A stretch of 64,000 nucleotides of DNA from Sthenelais limicola. Its lineage: Eukaryota; Annelida; Polychaeta; Phyllodocida; Sigalionidae. Shown here in pieces: positions 45,711 to 63,299 of this stretch. The DNA is taken from the NCBI GenBank assembly GCA_942159475.1, contig OW804097.1:59540986-59604985 (forward strand), in the 5' to 3' direction. Under the pieces are notes generated by a model, which was given only the letters and a program-made list of their open reading frames with translations, was not told the origin of the DNA and ran no database searches. Within the stretch, counting starts at the first letter, position 1; each line of letters begins with the position of its first letter. The position numbers and the translations under genes were made by a program.

Positions 45711-46722
45711 ATAAACATATTGACCAATTATTGAGTAACTCCTGAGTATTGAGTTATAAGTGTTACATGTTTCCCAAAATGATTGACTGTACAAATAGTG
45801 GTTACAAGTATTTCATATGTTACTGAACATTCAGCGTGGTCTGATGGCTGGTGAAATCCATTGGTTTGGTAAATAACTCATTGAAACACAACTGCTGTGT
45901 AGTTAGAGGTTCTATTATAAGCTTGTAAACTTTGCGTCTGTGCTAACATTAGGGTTCAATACAGGGCCTTAAAAGTCCTTCAATTTGATTTAAGTCTTTG
46001 TATTTTGCGCAAAGACCTTGAAAAGCCTTAAGAATTTACCCCAGGCATAGTTATCAAAACTGGCTGTTCATAGAAGCCATTCCATCGGGGAAATTGGGAA
46101 GAATTACAGGCAAATTATCAAAATTACTATGACTGTATCCCAAGTGTTTTGTGTTTCTTAGGTCCTTGACAAATTGTATTACTGACCCATTCTCTGCTTC
46201 GGAGAATTATGACTGTCATTCCCTGTGATTCTTAAAATTTCATTTTTGTCTTAATTTGCAGTTGGTTGAATACATTTAACCGAGTAGCATGTATTTAACC
46301 AAGATAATACTAAAAGGACTACTACGGTACTGAGTTTTGGAAAATAGTGCTAATGTATAAATCCATTGAAATATTTAGATTGTTATTGGAAAAAACAAGA
46401 GGGTAGCTTTATATATATTATAAGGTCTCCCTTTAGGAACCACAGAAATCATGCAAAATATTACAAAATCGACAGCCTTTTCTCCCTCTTGGTGCCTTTC
46501 CTATGTAGACGAGCTACCACTCAGTCTTGTAGATATTCTAGCATCTATTTTTGATATGTTTTGTCATTTATACACAAAAGAATTCCTCTAGAATACTCAA
46601 CTGACTTATTTTAATTCGAAATTAATTATCAACTCATATAATAGTATGTTTTATTTACGGTGTTTTTGTTTTGCATTTGTCGCTATGGCAGCACATCTCA
46701 CAGCTAATTGTGAAATTTACTG

Positions 46723-47063
46723 TTAAAGTTGCAGTCTCAGCTATTAAGGGAGAAAATTTTCCAAAATTTATTAATTGTTTGACCTATAGTATAGGACTGA
46801 AATTATCAATATTCTGTTCCTTCTCAATGTTCATGCAAGAATTAAAAGTCGAATCAGCCGAAAGAAAACGGTGCCGGTGGGCGATAATAAGTGAAACCAC
46901 CGCAGCAAATTATATAAATGTGGACTTTTATGAAGCCCTGTGGCAAAAACCACAGCGTGTGAGATCCTTCTTAATTTTGGACGGTAAAAAAATCGGTAGA
47001 CCACGAACAAAAAGTAGAAAATATTTAGTTTTTGATCGATGATATCTGAGGGTGCAGCTTTAA
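46723..47063 (+). mobile_element. Family C MITE
   Basis: TTAA on both sides; AGTTGCAGTCTCAGC start and TGAGGGTGCAGCTT end; interior CTTTTATGAAGCCCTGTGG. The two overlapping frames within it are not genes. Confidence 0.8.
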
Positions 47064-48619
47064 TAGTATTTCTTTTTGAGTTTTCCATGACATTTTGGCA
47101 TTTTTAGGGTTTCACTTGAGAGTATACTCGCAATGTCTGGTAAGCCTGATTTAGGGCATATGGAGATTTGATCTGTGATTTAGGTTAATATAATAATAAT
47201 ATTATATATATACGCTTTCATTCTTATGTTTCTACTGGACCGATCTTGGTACCATACTACTTAGATTAGTTCAATAATCGCAAACAATTAGATCGGTTCT
47301 ATAATCAAATTTCTTCTATCCATTCTAGGGTTTTCAAATCGAGGTGAAAGTGGTTACTATTTGTAACATTTAAGAATGTGAAACTTTATAACCGGTGAGA
47401 TGGAGTGTATCCATAGTTACCCGAAGGTCTTAGTAAAATACCTATAACTGCTTAATTATATCAGCTTCTATTGATCATAATTTGATGATAATATAATAAA
47501 TATGTCCAAAATCGTTATTCTGGTATTATAACAATCCTCGGGTAGGAAATAATGCTAACTTATGTGAATCTTCGAAAGTGAAGGTGGTAGCATCTCAAAA
47601 TATTCAGAATCTCATTATATATAGATAAGAATACCCCGCGTTACTGGGATATATCATTCACGTACATGTGTTATATGTACATTCTTTACATTTTTGTTGC
47701 ATTATGTTTCTATAGGGTACTGTTCTATTATTACTATTTTTCTGACATTTCTTCTGCGCTGAATTTTCGTTGGTAAATTGATTGAATCAGCAGCTCTCAA
47801 ATATTGGTAATGTCTGATCTGTGATAGAAACAACGCTTGAATATTATACTCTGCCCCCTTTTAATCGAGCCCTGCTTGTTATTTAGAACTACTGCCATCC
47901 TTAGAATGTTCCTCTTGGAACTACCCTGAATTTGACTGCAGCAATTCTATTAGCCACATTTGTCACATCTATTGTCAAAATGCTTCATATTTCGCCATTT
48001 CTTGGATTTCTTTTCTGTCAAATATTTTGTATCCCAACAGATAATTGCCATAAAGATCAGGTCACAGGTCACTTCTTTTTTCTCTCGAAATTTTGAAAAA
48101 TAACAGAGTTTCTGATATGTTTTAGTGCATTTTGTGCGCGGAGGAACCTGTTCTGTAACCTCAAACTCTATGTAATTTCTATTATTATTAAGTTACATAA
48201 TAAACCTAGGAGTTTAGTATTCCTGTAATTCTATATTTATTTTCACTATAAATTTATATTTTAGAGGTTGGTAAAACAGGTTGCTATGCATCGTGACACA
48301 TCTATTATGAACATAGTGATCGTCCGAAACCTGGCGTTACTAAAACTTTGCGACGAGGAAAATTATAATTCTGAGTGAAAAAAAATAGAATTTTACGTGA
48401 GTGAGGGTAAACTATTGTCATCTCACATATTGAGAAAATGCCGATGGAGATAACAAACTATTTCAACGTTGATTGTTACGTCATAATAATGTTTTATATA
48501 CTATGACATGTATTATTGTCCCTAGACACTCTTGAAAAGGGCTGTGTTAGTTTATAATATAATCAAAACTAAATTTGTAATATATACTGATGTATTGTAT
48601 GTACCTTGATATAATGGTG

Positions 48620-48625
48620 AATAAA
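48620..48625 (+). terminator. Candidate polyadenylation signal (AATAAA)
   Basis: AATAAA within GGTGAATAAACCCATG, followed about 20 bp later by a T/GT-rich stretch. It would give the channel transcript a 3' UTR of about 4.5 kb. It is inferred from position only. Confidence 0.3.
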
Positions 48626-48899
48626 CCCATGTTTATAACAGTTGTGATTTATGATTTATTTATCGGATGGTCGTGTTAAGTATAATTGGAAATTAATGTT
48701 AGATTCTATCTAATTGCAAAAATGTATCTTCAAGTCAATCAATGCCTATCGTTTGCGGCAGTTGTCCAAATCATTTTTTGGCAGTTACATGTTTGTTTGA
48801 TATTTTATTCAGAAAGATATTTCAATACAGGATCAATTTTCTCAATAATATCCTAGTTGAGTGGGTTAAACCCAGTAACGGATTGGACAGGAGCGGTTT

Positions 48900-49540
48900 G
48901 GTGAGTTTTTGGTTTGCGTTTATTGAATTCCGACGTTTCGGGCATCATTTGCCCTTTATCAAGGACAAGCAATAATAAAATTACAGTATCCAGTTTCAAA
49001 ATTACTTAACATTTTCATCTGGTAATTATATTTGGGAAGCTACATCTAAGTGACTTCGGAATCACTAGTTAAAATTGCTAATCACTCCACTATTGTATTA
49101 TGAAAACTATACACGGTAAACTAAACGGGAACTAAAAGAAAAGAAATCACTACCATAAAGTGTCAGAGTTCTTAGAAAGAATTGTTGGTAGCTCAATACA
49201 GCGGCACACCAGCAGCAGACATCATCCAACATTGCAACTACACGTAGAGTATAACTAGTATGATTCATGTAGTATAGTGTTAAAGTCTAAGATGTTCAAG
49301 ACATACACACATGCTTCGTTTCTAGACACAAAATTGTGCATTATGTACAATCAGCAGATCTACACATTTAGTCAATTCTGCTAAAATAGGCTAAAAAAAA
49401 AAGAATAAAGATTATGTATATCTGAGTATATTTGCTATTGCGTTGATTCAAAGATCCGTTCGGATTTCTAGGAACCTCATTTAGTTTATTAAATTTAGTT
49501 TATTTAAGAGGATTGATGAAGGCGAACTGTACTTTAGTTG
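48900..49540. other. Penelope-end-like motif and family A fragment
   Basis: At about 48925-48965 the - strand reads TTGATAAAGGGCAAATGATG and then CCCGAAACGTCGG. A family A MITE remnant follows at about 49340-49534 (ATCAGCAGATCTACACATTT and the GATTGATGAAGGCGAACTG end). Confidence 0.5.
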
Positions 49541-49907
49541 GTCTATCATGACATTTGGCACTACGCCGGTGGATGTTTTTATGTGATTTCTTTGTCGATT
49601 TCTATTATTTTCTTTATAATTGCTTGATCGAAGCTAATTACTACTTAAATTCTTACTATATACATAGATGTAAATATGAGCGACTGCTTACACTGAGAAT
49701 GATGCACCATATTGCATAATATGAAGCTCAATGCAAATCTTTAAATACAAATACATTTTCTCGAGGATTGCACATGTATGTATGGGTCCGACGAGCTGTC
49801 CAGTTTAGCTCACATGCTTTCACAGATTTGGCTCAATGCGCAAAAACTGTTTTAAACAATTTGTTGCGCGTCAGGTCATGTGCGATTAAAGAGGGGAGAA
49901 AGCATAT

Positions 49908-50062
49908 GGGTGCAGTTGTCTGAAGAACCTCTAAACTAACCCAAATTTAAGACAAAAACTATAGTTAAAAACAGTTCAACATAACCGAAGCATTTTTTAA
50001 ATCAAGGCAATACAAAATAGATATACCAAACTGGTATTTATTTTCAGTCTTATTTAACAGAA
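49908..50062 (-). mobile_element. Family A MITE, partial
   Basis: GGGTGCAGTTGTCTGAAGAA, CCCAAATTTAAGACAAAAAC and ATAACCGAAGCATTTTTTAA; the right end is missing. Confidence 0.6.
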
Positions 50063-50494
50063 TTTGATTTTGATATGAATAAAATAATAGAACTTAATAT
50101 TTAGAATGAATCTTGGTCGTGACAATTACTTCACAATGGTTCTTTACAAGTATCGTATCGCCAAGTACAAGTTCACAATTTGTAAGCAGGTGGGCACAGG
50201 CATCCCAGTGATATGTATCCCCCTCTTTGCTAACACGATCGTGCTCCTCCGCGTATTCTATCTACAATAATGACAATCTTAAGACGTTTTCCTCGCAATT
50301 TTGGCCGAAATCGATACGTCAATACTGTACATAAAAGATGCTAGGGTCAGGTATAGCTCGATACATCGTCCTGGGAAGATTCGAATCGACAGTCATTGCC
50401 GCTAAATATATCAACAAAGCGCTGAAATGGTGTCTCTCAATACTGCCGCAAGCACTACTGCATATTATACCGTTGTTCATATAGACGTTTTAGA

Positions 50495-50523
50495 AGCGCT
50501 GTTCAGCCTCACTGAACAGCGCT
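50495..50523. repeat. Hairpin, 12-bp arms
   Basis: AGCGCTGTTCAG, short loop, CTGAACAGCGCT. Confidence 0.8.
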
Positions 50524-50956
50524 GAGGGTGGGGTTGGGGTAGAGAACGGGACGGCTGGGTGGAGGGGAGTGCATCATGTCCCGTCGGCAACTGTTTTTCT
50601 TTTATTTATTCTCATTCTCTTCTAACCATAGCAAACCCTACAAATCGTAATATCTCGCAGCGGTTATACTCTGGATCTGTTCTATGACTATAAACGGATA
50701 TATTTTGATTGTTATATATATGGCAGAGAGATGTAAACTATAGTGTTCATACTTATATTCATATCTGTCTCCATCAGCGATGGCTGAGAATAGCAATAAC
50801 AATTTTCAATGCATGCTGTCTGCTGAATAAATATATCTTAAACCAAAAATTATAGTACTATAATCTTTAAACTAAAAATAACCATAATACTACACCCTAA
50901 TACCCGGTGCGGCGTTCGGGTCTTAAAGCCCAGCCTCGAGTATTTACATAGCTATA

Positions 50957-51190
50957 GTTGGATCGTCTGAAAAATGCACAATCGGCAGCTCTCCTATTAA
51001 ATTAATTCTGTTAAATTAGGCTAAAAATGGTAAATACTAGGTATATCTGGGTATATTTGTTTTTTGTGGTGATAGAAACTATCTTTTCAGTTATATTAAA
51101 CTATAATTTTGAGCCTCATTTTTGTCTTAACTTTGGGTTATTTGAGAGGATTGGTGAACACAAACTGTACATTTACTGACGACTTGAACC
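50957..51190 (+). mobile_element. Family A MITE
   Basis: GTTGGATCGTCTGAAAAATG start, TACATTTACTGACGACTTGAACC end. Confidence 0.8.
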
Positions 51191-51325
51191 GTTACATGTA
51201 TTTGAGAGGGGATTTCCCAGTGTTTAACCTCTGATCATTAACATCTCGGTGGTTTAGTATGTTCGAAACTGATTTTGACTGGCCAATGTATTTTTCAAAT
51301 GTTTTTATTTCGAGAAAATCTCTTT

Positions 51326-51465
51326 TGTCTCAAATGTAATTTTGAGGCCTAATGACAAAAGACAGAAGGCAGTAATCTTTTCGAGACAAAGCCACCTAAA
51401 GACAGCTTTAGAAGCTGTCTTTAGTTTTTTATTTTAGACCTCAAAAATCGATTTGGGACAAAAGA
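51326..51465. repeat. Imperfect foldback with strong central hairpin
   Basis: TTTTGTCTCAAATGTAATTT is paired with TCGATTTGGGACAAAA, and in the centre CTAAAGACAGCTT / AAGCTGTCTTTAG is perfect around a 3-bp loop. Confidence 0.65.
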
Positions 51466-51733
51466 CAAAGTACGTTATGAGCACGACATTGTCTCGAACT
51501 GCTTAATATAGTCTCGTTTTAATTCTCAGCTATTCTCTCCCGTGTACAGTATGTCCCCAGTTTCCGAGGAAATGTCCAAAAGCATTTTGTAAACTGTTTA
51601 CCTAAATAACATCTTGTTAACAAACACAGTTTAATAGCTCACGAGTTGACTGCTGAACGAAATATTTGTTTAACAACCCATATCCTTGTTCTCCAAGAAG
51701 CGAGATTATACATGATCCCAGCAATAAAATAAG

Positions 51734-51967
51734 GGGTCGGGTCACAAGAAAATATACAATCGGCAGCTCTACTCAATTAGTTAATTATGCTAAATTAGAC
51801 TGAAAAATGGTCAATACTAGATATATCTGGGTATATATTTGGTATTAGTTAAAAAAATACATGTTAGGTTATTCTGAATCTTATTGTTTAACCTCATTTG
51901 TGTCTAATGGTTCAATATTTGAGAGGATTTGGGAAGGCGAATTGTACATTTTCAGACGAGTTGACCC
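51734..51967 (+). mobile_element. Family A MITE
   Basis: GGGTCGGGTCACAAGAAAA start, TACATTTTCAGACGAGTTGACCC end. Confidence 0.85.
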
Positions 51968-52311
51968 ATTACAATGAGAAGATTAATCATTATGCGCTGC
52001 GTGTTGATGTAACACATTAACATTGGTTTCATTGATTTCACTAGTATAAGCTCATTTCTCTTGTCGCTACCTAGAAGTCGTTTGTCACTTAATTTGAGTA
52101 ATATGGACGAAGAGTTTATGTTTCTTAGGACTAGTTATGTCTATGTCGAATTGTCAGGCTATGAAAGTGTTTTTGTCGATTGCTACTGGCTGCCTTTGTC
52201 GATCTAAGGCTCATATTATGACGCTTGGATTGTTCCTATGCTTTCGATACACAATGTCCAATGCAAATATTGCATTCTGCACGCTCTTAAGGCATGGGTT
52301 GCATCGTACGA

Positions 52312-52536
52312 AAATTAATATACGATTTGCCCTAAACAATACTCTCAAACAACACAAATTTAAAGCCTAAATAAGGTCCAAAATACAGTTTAATATAATT
52401 AACTGAACAAATTTTCATAATTTAGGCAATACTCAATATAATTATTCAGATAAACCAAGAATTCTTTTCAGCCTTACTTAGCAGAAATTACTAAAATGTA
52501 GAGCTGCCGATTGTACATTTTCTGACGATCTGACCC
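52312..52536 (-). mobile_element. Family A MITE
   Basis: ATACTCTCAAACAACACAAA body and GTACATTTTCTGACGATCTGACCC end. Confidence 0.8.
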
Positions 52537-52744
52537 TTATAATATGGATATATATGTTTAGGGGATACTTTTCGTCATCTAGTTTCTTATTACATTGGTA
52601 TGAATTATCGTGCATTATGTGTTAGTGCTAATGTTTATAAAGAACCTATGATATCTAAAGCTCAAGCTGAGGATAACATTGTTGAAATGTTACGGTAATA
52701 AAATAAAATAAAATCAGATTGGAGATATTGTTTGAGCATTGATT

Positions 52745-52838
52745 GTATGTATGTATGTATGTATGTATGTATTTACGTATGTATGTATGTATGTATTTAC
52801 GTATGTATGTATGTATGTATGTATGCATGCATGTATGT
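52745..52838. repeat. (TATG)n microsatellite
   Basis: TGTATGTATG units interrupted by TTACG and GCATGC variants. Confidence 0.95.
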
Positions 52839-53172
52839 AATAACTTTATTTCCAGTCGTACAGTTACATAGTAATACTCTCCGGGAAAAGGGATAAAAGA
52901 ATGACAATAATCAATTCAAAGCTATCTGTGCTGACACAGGTTTTCCTAGCATTCCCATAAAAATATGTTTAATGTTACTCCAGAAAAACTTCATATATAG
53001 TGATCCCTATTAGCAAAATTAAAAATAATCAAACAAAAACAGTGTATTTGTGTAACATTACAACACATATCACATTAAATCCCCTCAATTTGGATCAGGA
53101 CTATTCAATTAATCAATGACCTTAAATCTCAAGTTCTTGCTCCCACCCCAAAAACGCCCACCCTCCCCAGAT

Positions 53173-53184
53173 GCTATATATATA
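53173..53184 (+). promoter_or_regulatory. Possible TATA element of the tetraspanin gene
   Basis: CTATATATATAT lies upstream of a plausible 5' UTR exon ending at the donor GGTAAGTG (53358). It could be a simple AT repeat. Confidence 0.25.
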
Positions 53185-53204
53185 TATACACTTACACCTG
53201 ATTT

Positions 53205-53357
53205 GTTTTGAGTAGCTGCGTTGGTCAGTGGTGTACGTATTTTCCTCACTTGCAAATTAAAGCTGCGAATATAGTGACCAAGCTACGGGAGGTGCGGTGT
53301 GTTTAAGCGTATCATTACGAGCCCATTCTACACACAGACGTTGGTCGAACCGAAAGG
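53205..53357 (+). other. Possible 5' UTR exon of the tetraspanin gene
   Basis: The region ends CGAAAGG|GTAAGTG. A matching acceptor TACTTTTCAG lies at 53928, with the coding start at 54238. The 5' end is unknown. Inference from splice signals only. Confidence 0.3.
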
Positions 53358-54016
53358 GTAAGTGTAACAAGAAGTGCTTCTATTTGAAACAATTCCAGAG
53401 AAAACAATTTTAAGTCACCCTTAATTCTTTTACTTTCTTTTTCCTCGTTTGTCTTGCCAAACAATCAATATAGTGTATATATGAAATGACAAGAATTGGT
53501 TGTGATAACCGGCTTTTGGAAATGAGTTGTAGATGTTGATATCGCTGTCGACTGCCACTGTTTATTATGGTGACTGGGGTACAATATTGAGCTGTGTTCA
53601 TTCTTGTACAGCACATGGCATAGTAGCGGCATATAATAAATAGTGAATGAAACTCGGTATTGAAATTGAATATTTATTGGGCGAGATTGCACAACTGTGA
53701 CACTGGGGAGTCAGGGAAAGTGGAAGGTGTTTTGGTAATTAAGCCCATCATATATTCTTGGGTCGAAATTTGGTTATAATAATTTATAAATGATGGAATA
53801 CGGGGTAAGGGGTGACAACATTTTGGAAGTTATCAAACTTACACATATCAGTGCGAATATTGACGAACAATGGTGATTTGATATCAGAGTTCATGAGTTT
53901 AAGAATTTCAATATTATTTACTTTTCAGGAGAAGACCTCTCGCAAGTGGAAGTTCATTTTGAGCTAGTGAATGTAGGATGAGAAACGATTTCTATATATC
54001 GAGCAGAAGTGAACAC

Positions 54017-54165
54017 CAGTCTTGGCTCAGAGCCTATTAGAACCCTTCAAACTAAGGGAAACTGACCGCAAAATCCCATTAGGACGGTAGTAGTCTACTC
54101 CAGGGCCGGGAAGGTCATTGACATACCGATCTTATCTCAGTCTGATAAGCTCTGAGCCTAGAGTG
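54017..54165 (-). mobile_element. Family B MITE in the tetraspanin 5' leader
   Basis: CAGTCTTGGCTCAGAG start, CTCTGAGCCTAGAGTG end. It ends 72 bp before the tetraspanin ATG and is responsible for the in-frame extension upstream of that ATG. Confidence 0.85.
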
Positions 54166-54237
54166 ACACCATCCTCTATAAAACAACAACCCCCAAACCC
54201 CCCAAAATCAAGAAGCATATTTCTTTTTGAAGACAAC

Positions 54238-54933
54238 ATGGCGGCTATATCCACGTTTTTTCAGGGATTTAATTACGTTTTCGCCCTTGCCCTGGCTTCT
54301 GTCATCACAGTCTACGCAGTGAAATACAATGTCTACAAAGACTTCTCACCAGACTACACTCTCATGCTTACGATCGTCGGCTATGTCTCTACAGCGAACT
54401 CAATTCTCGGCGATTTAGTGGACTACGCTTTCCGCGACAACGGCGCCTTAAAAGCTCTGAAATTTCTGGTCACACTTATCTTAATTCTGGGCATCATCGG
54501 CACAAGTATCGCTGTCATTGTCATCATCCCACAGAAATTACCCTGGAATATGCTGACCCAAGTTATGAGCTACAAACTGAATGTGACCGATCTGCGAGTG
54601 TGGGATCATGTGCATCAGGACTTCAAATGCTGCGGTATTCTCAACTACACCGACTGGGTCGATCAAGGGGAGTTGCAGAACAACAGTTTGCCAGATTCTT
54701 GTTGTAAGAATTTTACAGCTAGTTGTGGGGATGGAGTTGTGGATACGATATACGACTTGGACAATGCAACCGTTTATACCCAGGGTTGCACACAGGCAGG
54801 GTTTTTTGACTTTTTCTATCCATGGACTTTCGCCATTTCTGGAGCGACTATTGCAGCTAATGTCATAAACCTGATCTACTTCTGTGTGTCTTGTGGGGAC
54901 GGGGATGGGGTGACGGTCGATGCCATAGGGTAG
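54238..54933 (+). CDS. Tetraspanin, single coding exon
   Basis: A membrane scaffold protein of the tetraspanin family, 231 aa. TM1 is about residues 13-30, TM2 41-58, TM3 74-97 and TM4 197-217. The large extracellular loop (98-196) has the diagnostic CCG (131-133, in FKCCGILNYTDW), PDSCC (152-156), and Cys163 and Cys184, giving six loop cysteines for three disulfides. N-X-S/T sites are at Asn115, 136, 148, 158 and 176. The start at 54238 (AACATGG) is chosen because upstream in-frame codons fall in a MITE. The small loop between TM1 and TM2 is short for the family and the TM2-TM3 link is long. Most animal tetraspanin genes have coding introns, so this may be a retrocopy or a gene that lost introns. 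The subfamily is not identified. Confidence 0.93.
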   Translation: MAAISTFFQGFNYVFALALASVITVYAVKYNVYKDFSPDYTLMLTIVGYVSTANSILGDLVDYAFRDNGALKALKFLVTLILILGIIGTSIAVIVIIPQKLPWNMLTQVMSYKLNVTDLRVWDHVHQDFKCCGILNYTDWVDQGELQNNSLPDSCCKNFTASCGDGVVDTIYDLDNATVYTQGCTQAGFFDFFYPWTFAISGATIAANVINLIYFCVSCGDGDGVTVDAIG

Positions 54934-54956
54934 CCATGCAGGGAATACCATGGGAA

Positions 54957-55075
54957 AGATTGTCAGAACATGTACAATCAACAGCTCTACACATTAGTAG
55001 ATTCTGCTAAATTAGGTTAACAAATTGCCTATACTAGGTATTATCTGAGTATATTTGGTATTGGGTTGACAGAGA
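54957..55075 (+). mobile_element. Family A MITE, left part
   Basis: AGATTGTCAGAACATGTACA through ATTCTGCTAAATTAGGTTAA; it starts 24 bp after the tetraspanin stop, so it would be in the 3' UTR. Confidence 0.7.
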
Positions 55076-57095
55076 TTTCAAAGAATCAGTCGTGTTTTCA
55101 TCAAATTTTATTTCACACTATTTACATACAGCTATTCAAAGACTGTGATATTTCCATTCATGGGACACAGACTACATTGGTGTAACCGATGATAAGTCAT
55201 TGCAGGAACACACCAACTTACTACCTCATTATAAAAGTCGGGTCGAATTAGCCCCTTAGAATGGGCGAAGGAAGAACAGCATTATGTTTACTCCATTTTG
55301 TCTGTGACACATCATATACTCTTTGGCAATTGCACTAATAGATGCACTGGATTCGGTAGAATGTGATTCAACACTTTTATTCACGAAAAAAATACTAATT
55401 TTTGTATAAACGGTACGAGTATTTTTTTCGGTAGTGAAAAAAACCCACCCGACATTAAACTAAACATGTCAGAAACATATGAGCAATGCAGTATAATATA
55501 CACAATATTGCAAATAATTTGTTGCATAATTGTTCCGTGCGAACATTACCTCTACTGTGATACGATGTACAAATAAATATTTATTTGAAATATGTGGCTT
55601 GTTCGTTCTTCCCTGAACTGAATAAAATGTACCGATTACGAAAATACGACCATCTAGAAAGAGGCTGTCTTTACCCCAAAATTCATTTATCTCGATGCGA
55701 AATAAAAATGATTGGTAGAATATTCCAGAGGCAAATTCAAGAGAAATAAATTTTAACAGAATGAGATTATAATGGATTATGATTATCACGGTTCGATATA
55801 CTTCACATGCAGCAGATGTACCACAGGGATACACTTTGGGCCACAAATACTCACAAACTTTTGGAGAAAGGGTGAATTCTTATTATTCAGTGTTTCTACT
55901 ACCTGTAGAATATTTTACACTGATTTAACGAAAACATGTCGATAACCTCAAAAATCAGATTTTGAGAATTTTAAGAATTTTAATTTGTGTGTGAAATTTC
56001 GACAAAATTGGACCAATCAGATTTTGAGAATTTTTTGTTGACAACTTGGTTTTAGGGGGAAATTTGACAATTTTCCAAAAGACTTATTACCGTACATGTA
56101 TATACCACATGCATTCCTGGTACTCGATAAACTTTTGAATACATTATCTTCATCTGACCAGAAGCAGAAATTTAATAATATTCCATAATAACTCACATGT
56201 ATGTATAAATGCATGCAATAACACTATACATGTATACATATGCACACTTTTCTCGATTATCTTTTATTCTGCCGTTTAAAGATGAAGAACACTTTTAGCG
56301 CAACAATACTTAGGCACAGATTTAAGCTATACACAATGTACAATCTGCTAAAAATGATAATGACTAAGTTCGGTCATGTTTTGAACCTAATTTTTGTCTT
56401 AAATTGGGGTTATTTGAGAGGATTGATGAAGGCGAATTCTACATTTTCTGGCAAGGCAATTTCAGCCATATTCTGAACATTTTAATATTAAGAAATGGCA
56501 GGTCACTCGGCTTCTTCTCAAGATATGAAAACCACAACATGGGCAGCTCAAGCCAAGTATCAGCCAGGTAACAGGTCACAAATCTCAGGTATTTTACTGT
56601 TGAGACAGAAATTGTGCCGTAACCCGAGAAACCGTATGTTAAAAAATATTGCGGGAAAATTTTTAACTGTTTAAACAAATTTTCAGCCTAATATTTTTCA
56701 TTAATTTTGGATTAAAGCAATGAAACAAATTTGAAAAAAAACCCATAATTTCTGTTGTCACCCTAGTTTAAGAAGTGGCCGCTAGGACCGTATTTTCAAG
56801 TGTCGTTCATCTTTAACAATGGCAGCTACTGGTTACGCCGTTGACTGTTGTCAAGGTTACATCAAACAAACAAACCAAAATAGAGGCTTCTTGAAAGATT
56901 CAAGATTAAAAGAACCAACTACAGTAGAGAAACTTGGTAACACAATTCCAGGTTTCTCAGATCTCTTGGTTATTATACAGATTTTCCCGGATAAATACAT
57001 GTTTGTGAAATTTCCATTGAGTTTTTGCCTGCATCATCATTTAGTTACTCGTGCGTGAGTATCTTGCGCTACAAAATACATCTCACCAATATGAA
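55076..57095. other. Interval between tetraspanin and ATE1
   Basis: Holds a TACTGAAATCAG-family repeat (about 55870-56090, with AATCAGATTTTGAGAATTTT twice) and a family A fragment (56336-56460). An open frame at 56819-57058 begins with a good context (AACAATGG) but has no recognisable domain. Nothing else is recognised. Confidence 0.55.
56336..56460 (+). mobile_element. Family A MITE, partial
   Basis: TTGAACCTAATTTTTGTCTT, GGTTATTTGAGAGGATTGAT and ACATTTTCTGGCA. Confidence 0.65.
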
Positions 57096-57491
57096 TTAAA
57101 GCAGCATTCCCAGCTACAAATGCCACAAAATAAATTCTTATTTTTGTTTTTTATAGATTATTTATACAAGCTATGGTATTGGTGAAAACATTCTTGCAAT
57201 TTTCGATAAAAATGTTAACAAATATTTGTATGTCAGATTTCAACAGAATCCATCCCAGCATGCCCAGTGGCACATGTATGCTAATCCCCATTTCAAGGCT
57301 TTTTCAATATTCCAGTCCTCACGAGTGAAAGTGCACCAAGCAGTGGTTAGTCCAGGATAGCATAGGTGAAGCCACCTGACAATATAATTATCTCAGTATT
57401 GAGACGTATTTTATAAATAAAAGTTGAAAACATTGAGGTCCTGAGTGCTACAGATCAGATAATACACAATAGATGGGGAATGCTGCTTTAA
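57096..57491. mobile_element. Family C-like MITE
   Basis: TTAA flanks; inverted ends AGCAGCATTCCCAGC and GGGGAATGCTGCTT. The interior differs from other family C copies, so it is a sub-family. Confidence 0.7.
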
Positions 57492-57962
57492 CAGGGTTCC
57501 CACAGATTTAATAATTTTTAGAGACTTACCGTAGGAAGTTGAATTAAAATTTAGATTTTTATGAGCAACACATAGGGTTGGGGGAGTAAATACAAAATAG
57601 AGGGGGAATGCTGCTTTAACAGGGTTCCCACAGGCTAGGCAGACTGAAATTGAAATTTTAAGGACCATAAGCTCAAAATAAGCACTAAATTGACGGAAAC
57701 GTTTCTGACGATTGCGTGGGAAAGGGTTTGCAAACGTCACAGGCACACCGGGCATAGAGGGGGCGGGGGAGGGTTCTCGCCCCAAGAAAATGTTGAAACA
57801 ATACTAGTGCGTTTGAACTGAAATATGAAGCCGATGGGGAAATTATCAGGCCACGACAATTTTTCATGACTTTTAAGGACGCAAAACCAAATTTAATGAC
57901 TTTAAAGGGCCTTAAACATTCATTTCATTTTTAAGGACTTTTAATGACCCATGGGAACCCTG
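57492..57962. mobile_element. hAT-like element (family D) next to the ATE1 stop
   Basis: Inverted ends CAGGGTTCCCACAG and CATGGGAACCCTG, with an interior of TTAAGGAC-type repeats. The GCTGCTTTAACAGGGTTCCC junction is repeated at about 57610, so it contains a partial tandem duplication. It ends 16 bp from the ATE1 stop codon. Confidence 0.75.
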
Positions 57963-57978
57963 TTTAAGAGTAATAAGT

Positions 57979-63299
<5,321 letters not shown>

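Larger units (their letters stand above)
44110..48640 (+). other. Probable 3' UTR and downstream region of the channel gene
   Basis: No coding exon is seen. It holds a TACTGAAATCAG-family repeat (about 44255-44420), a 21-bp minisatellite (44547-45145), a family A MITE (45480-45710), a family D scrap (about 45948-46190) and a family C MITE (46723-47063). In 47064-48600 nothing repetitive is recognised, which fits unique 3' UTR. Confidence 0.45.

Noticed and set aside
46671..47088. Overlapping frames of 123 and 85 aa
   Set aside because: They lie within a family C MITE that has no coding copies elsewhere in the window.
54538..54981. 147-aa frame antisense to the tetraspanin
   Set aside because: Shadow of the GC-richer tetraspanin coding region; no domain.
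56819..57058. 79-aa frame with a good ATG context
   Set aside because: No domain, signal or neighbour supports it; kept only as a note in the intergenic entry.
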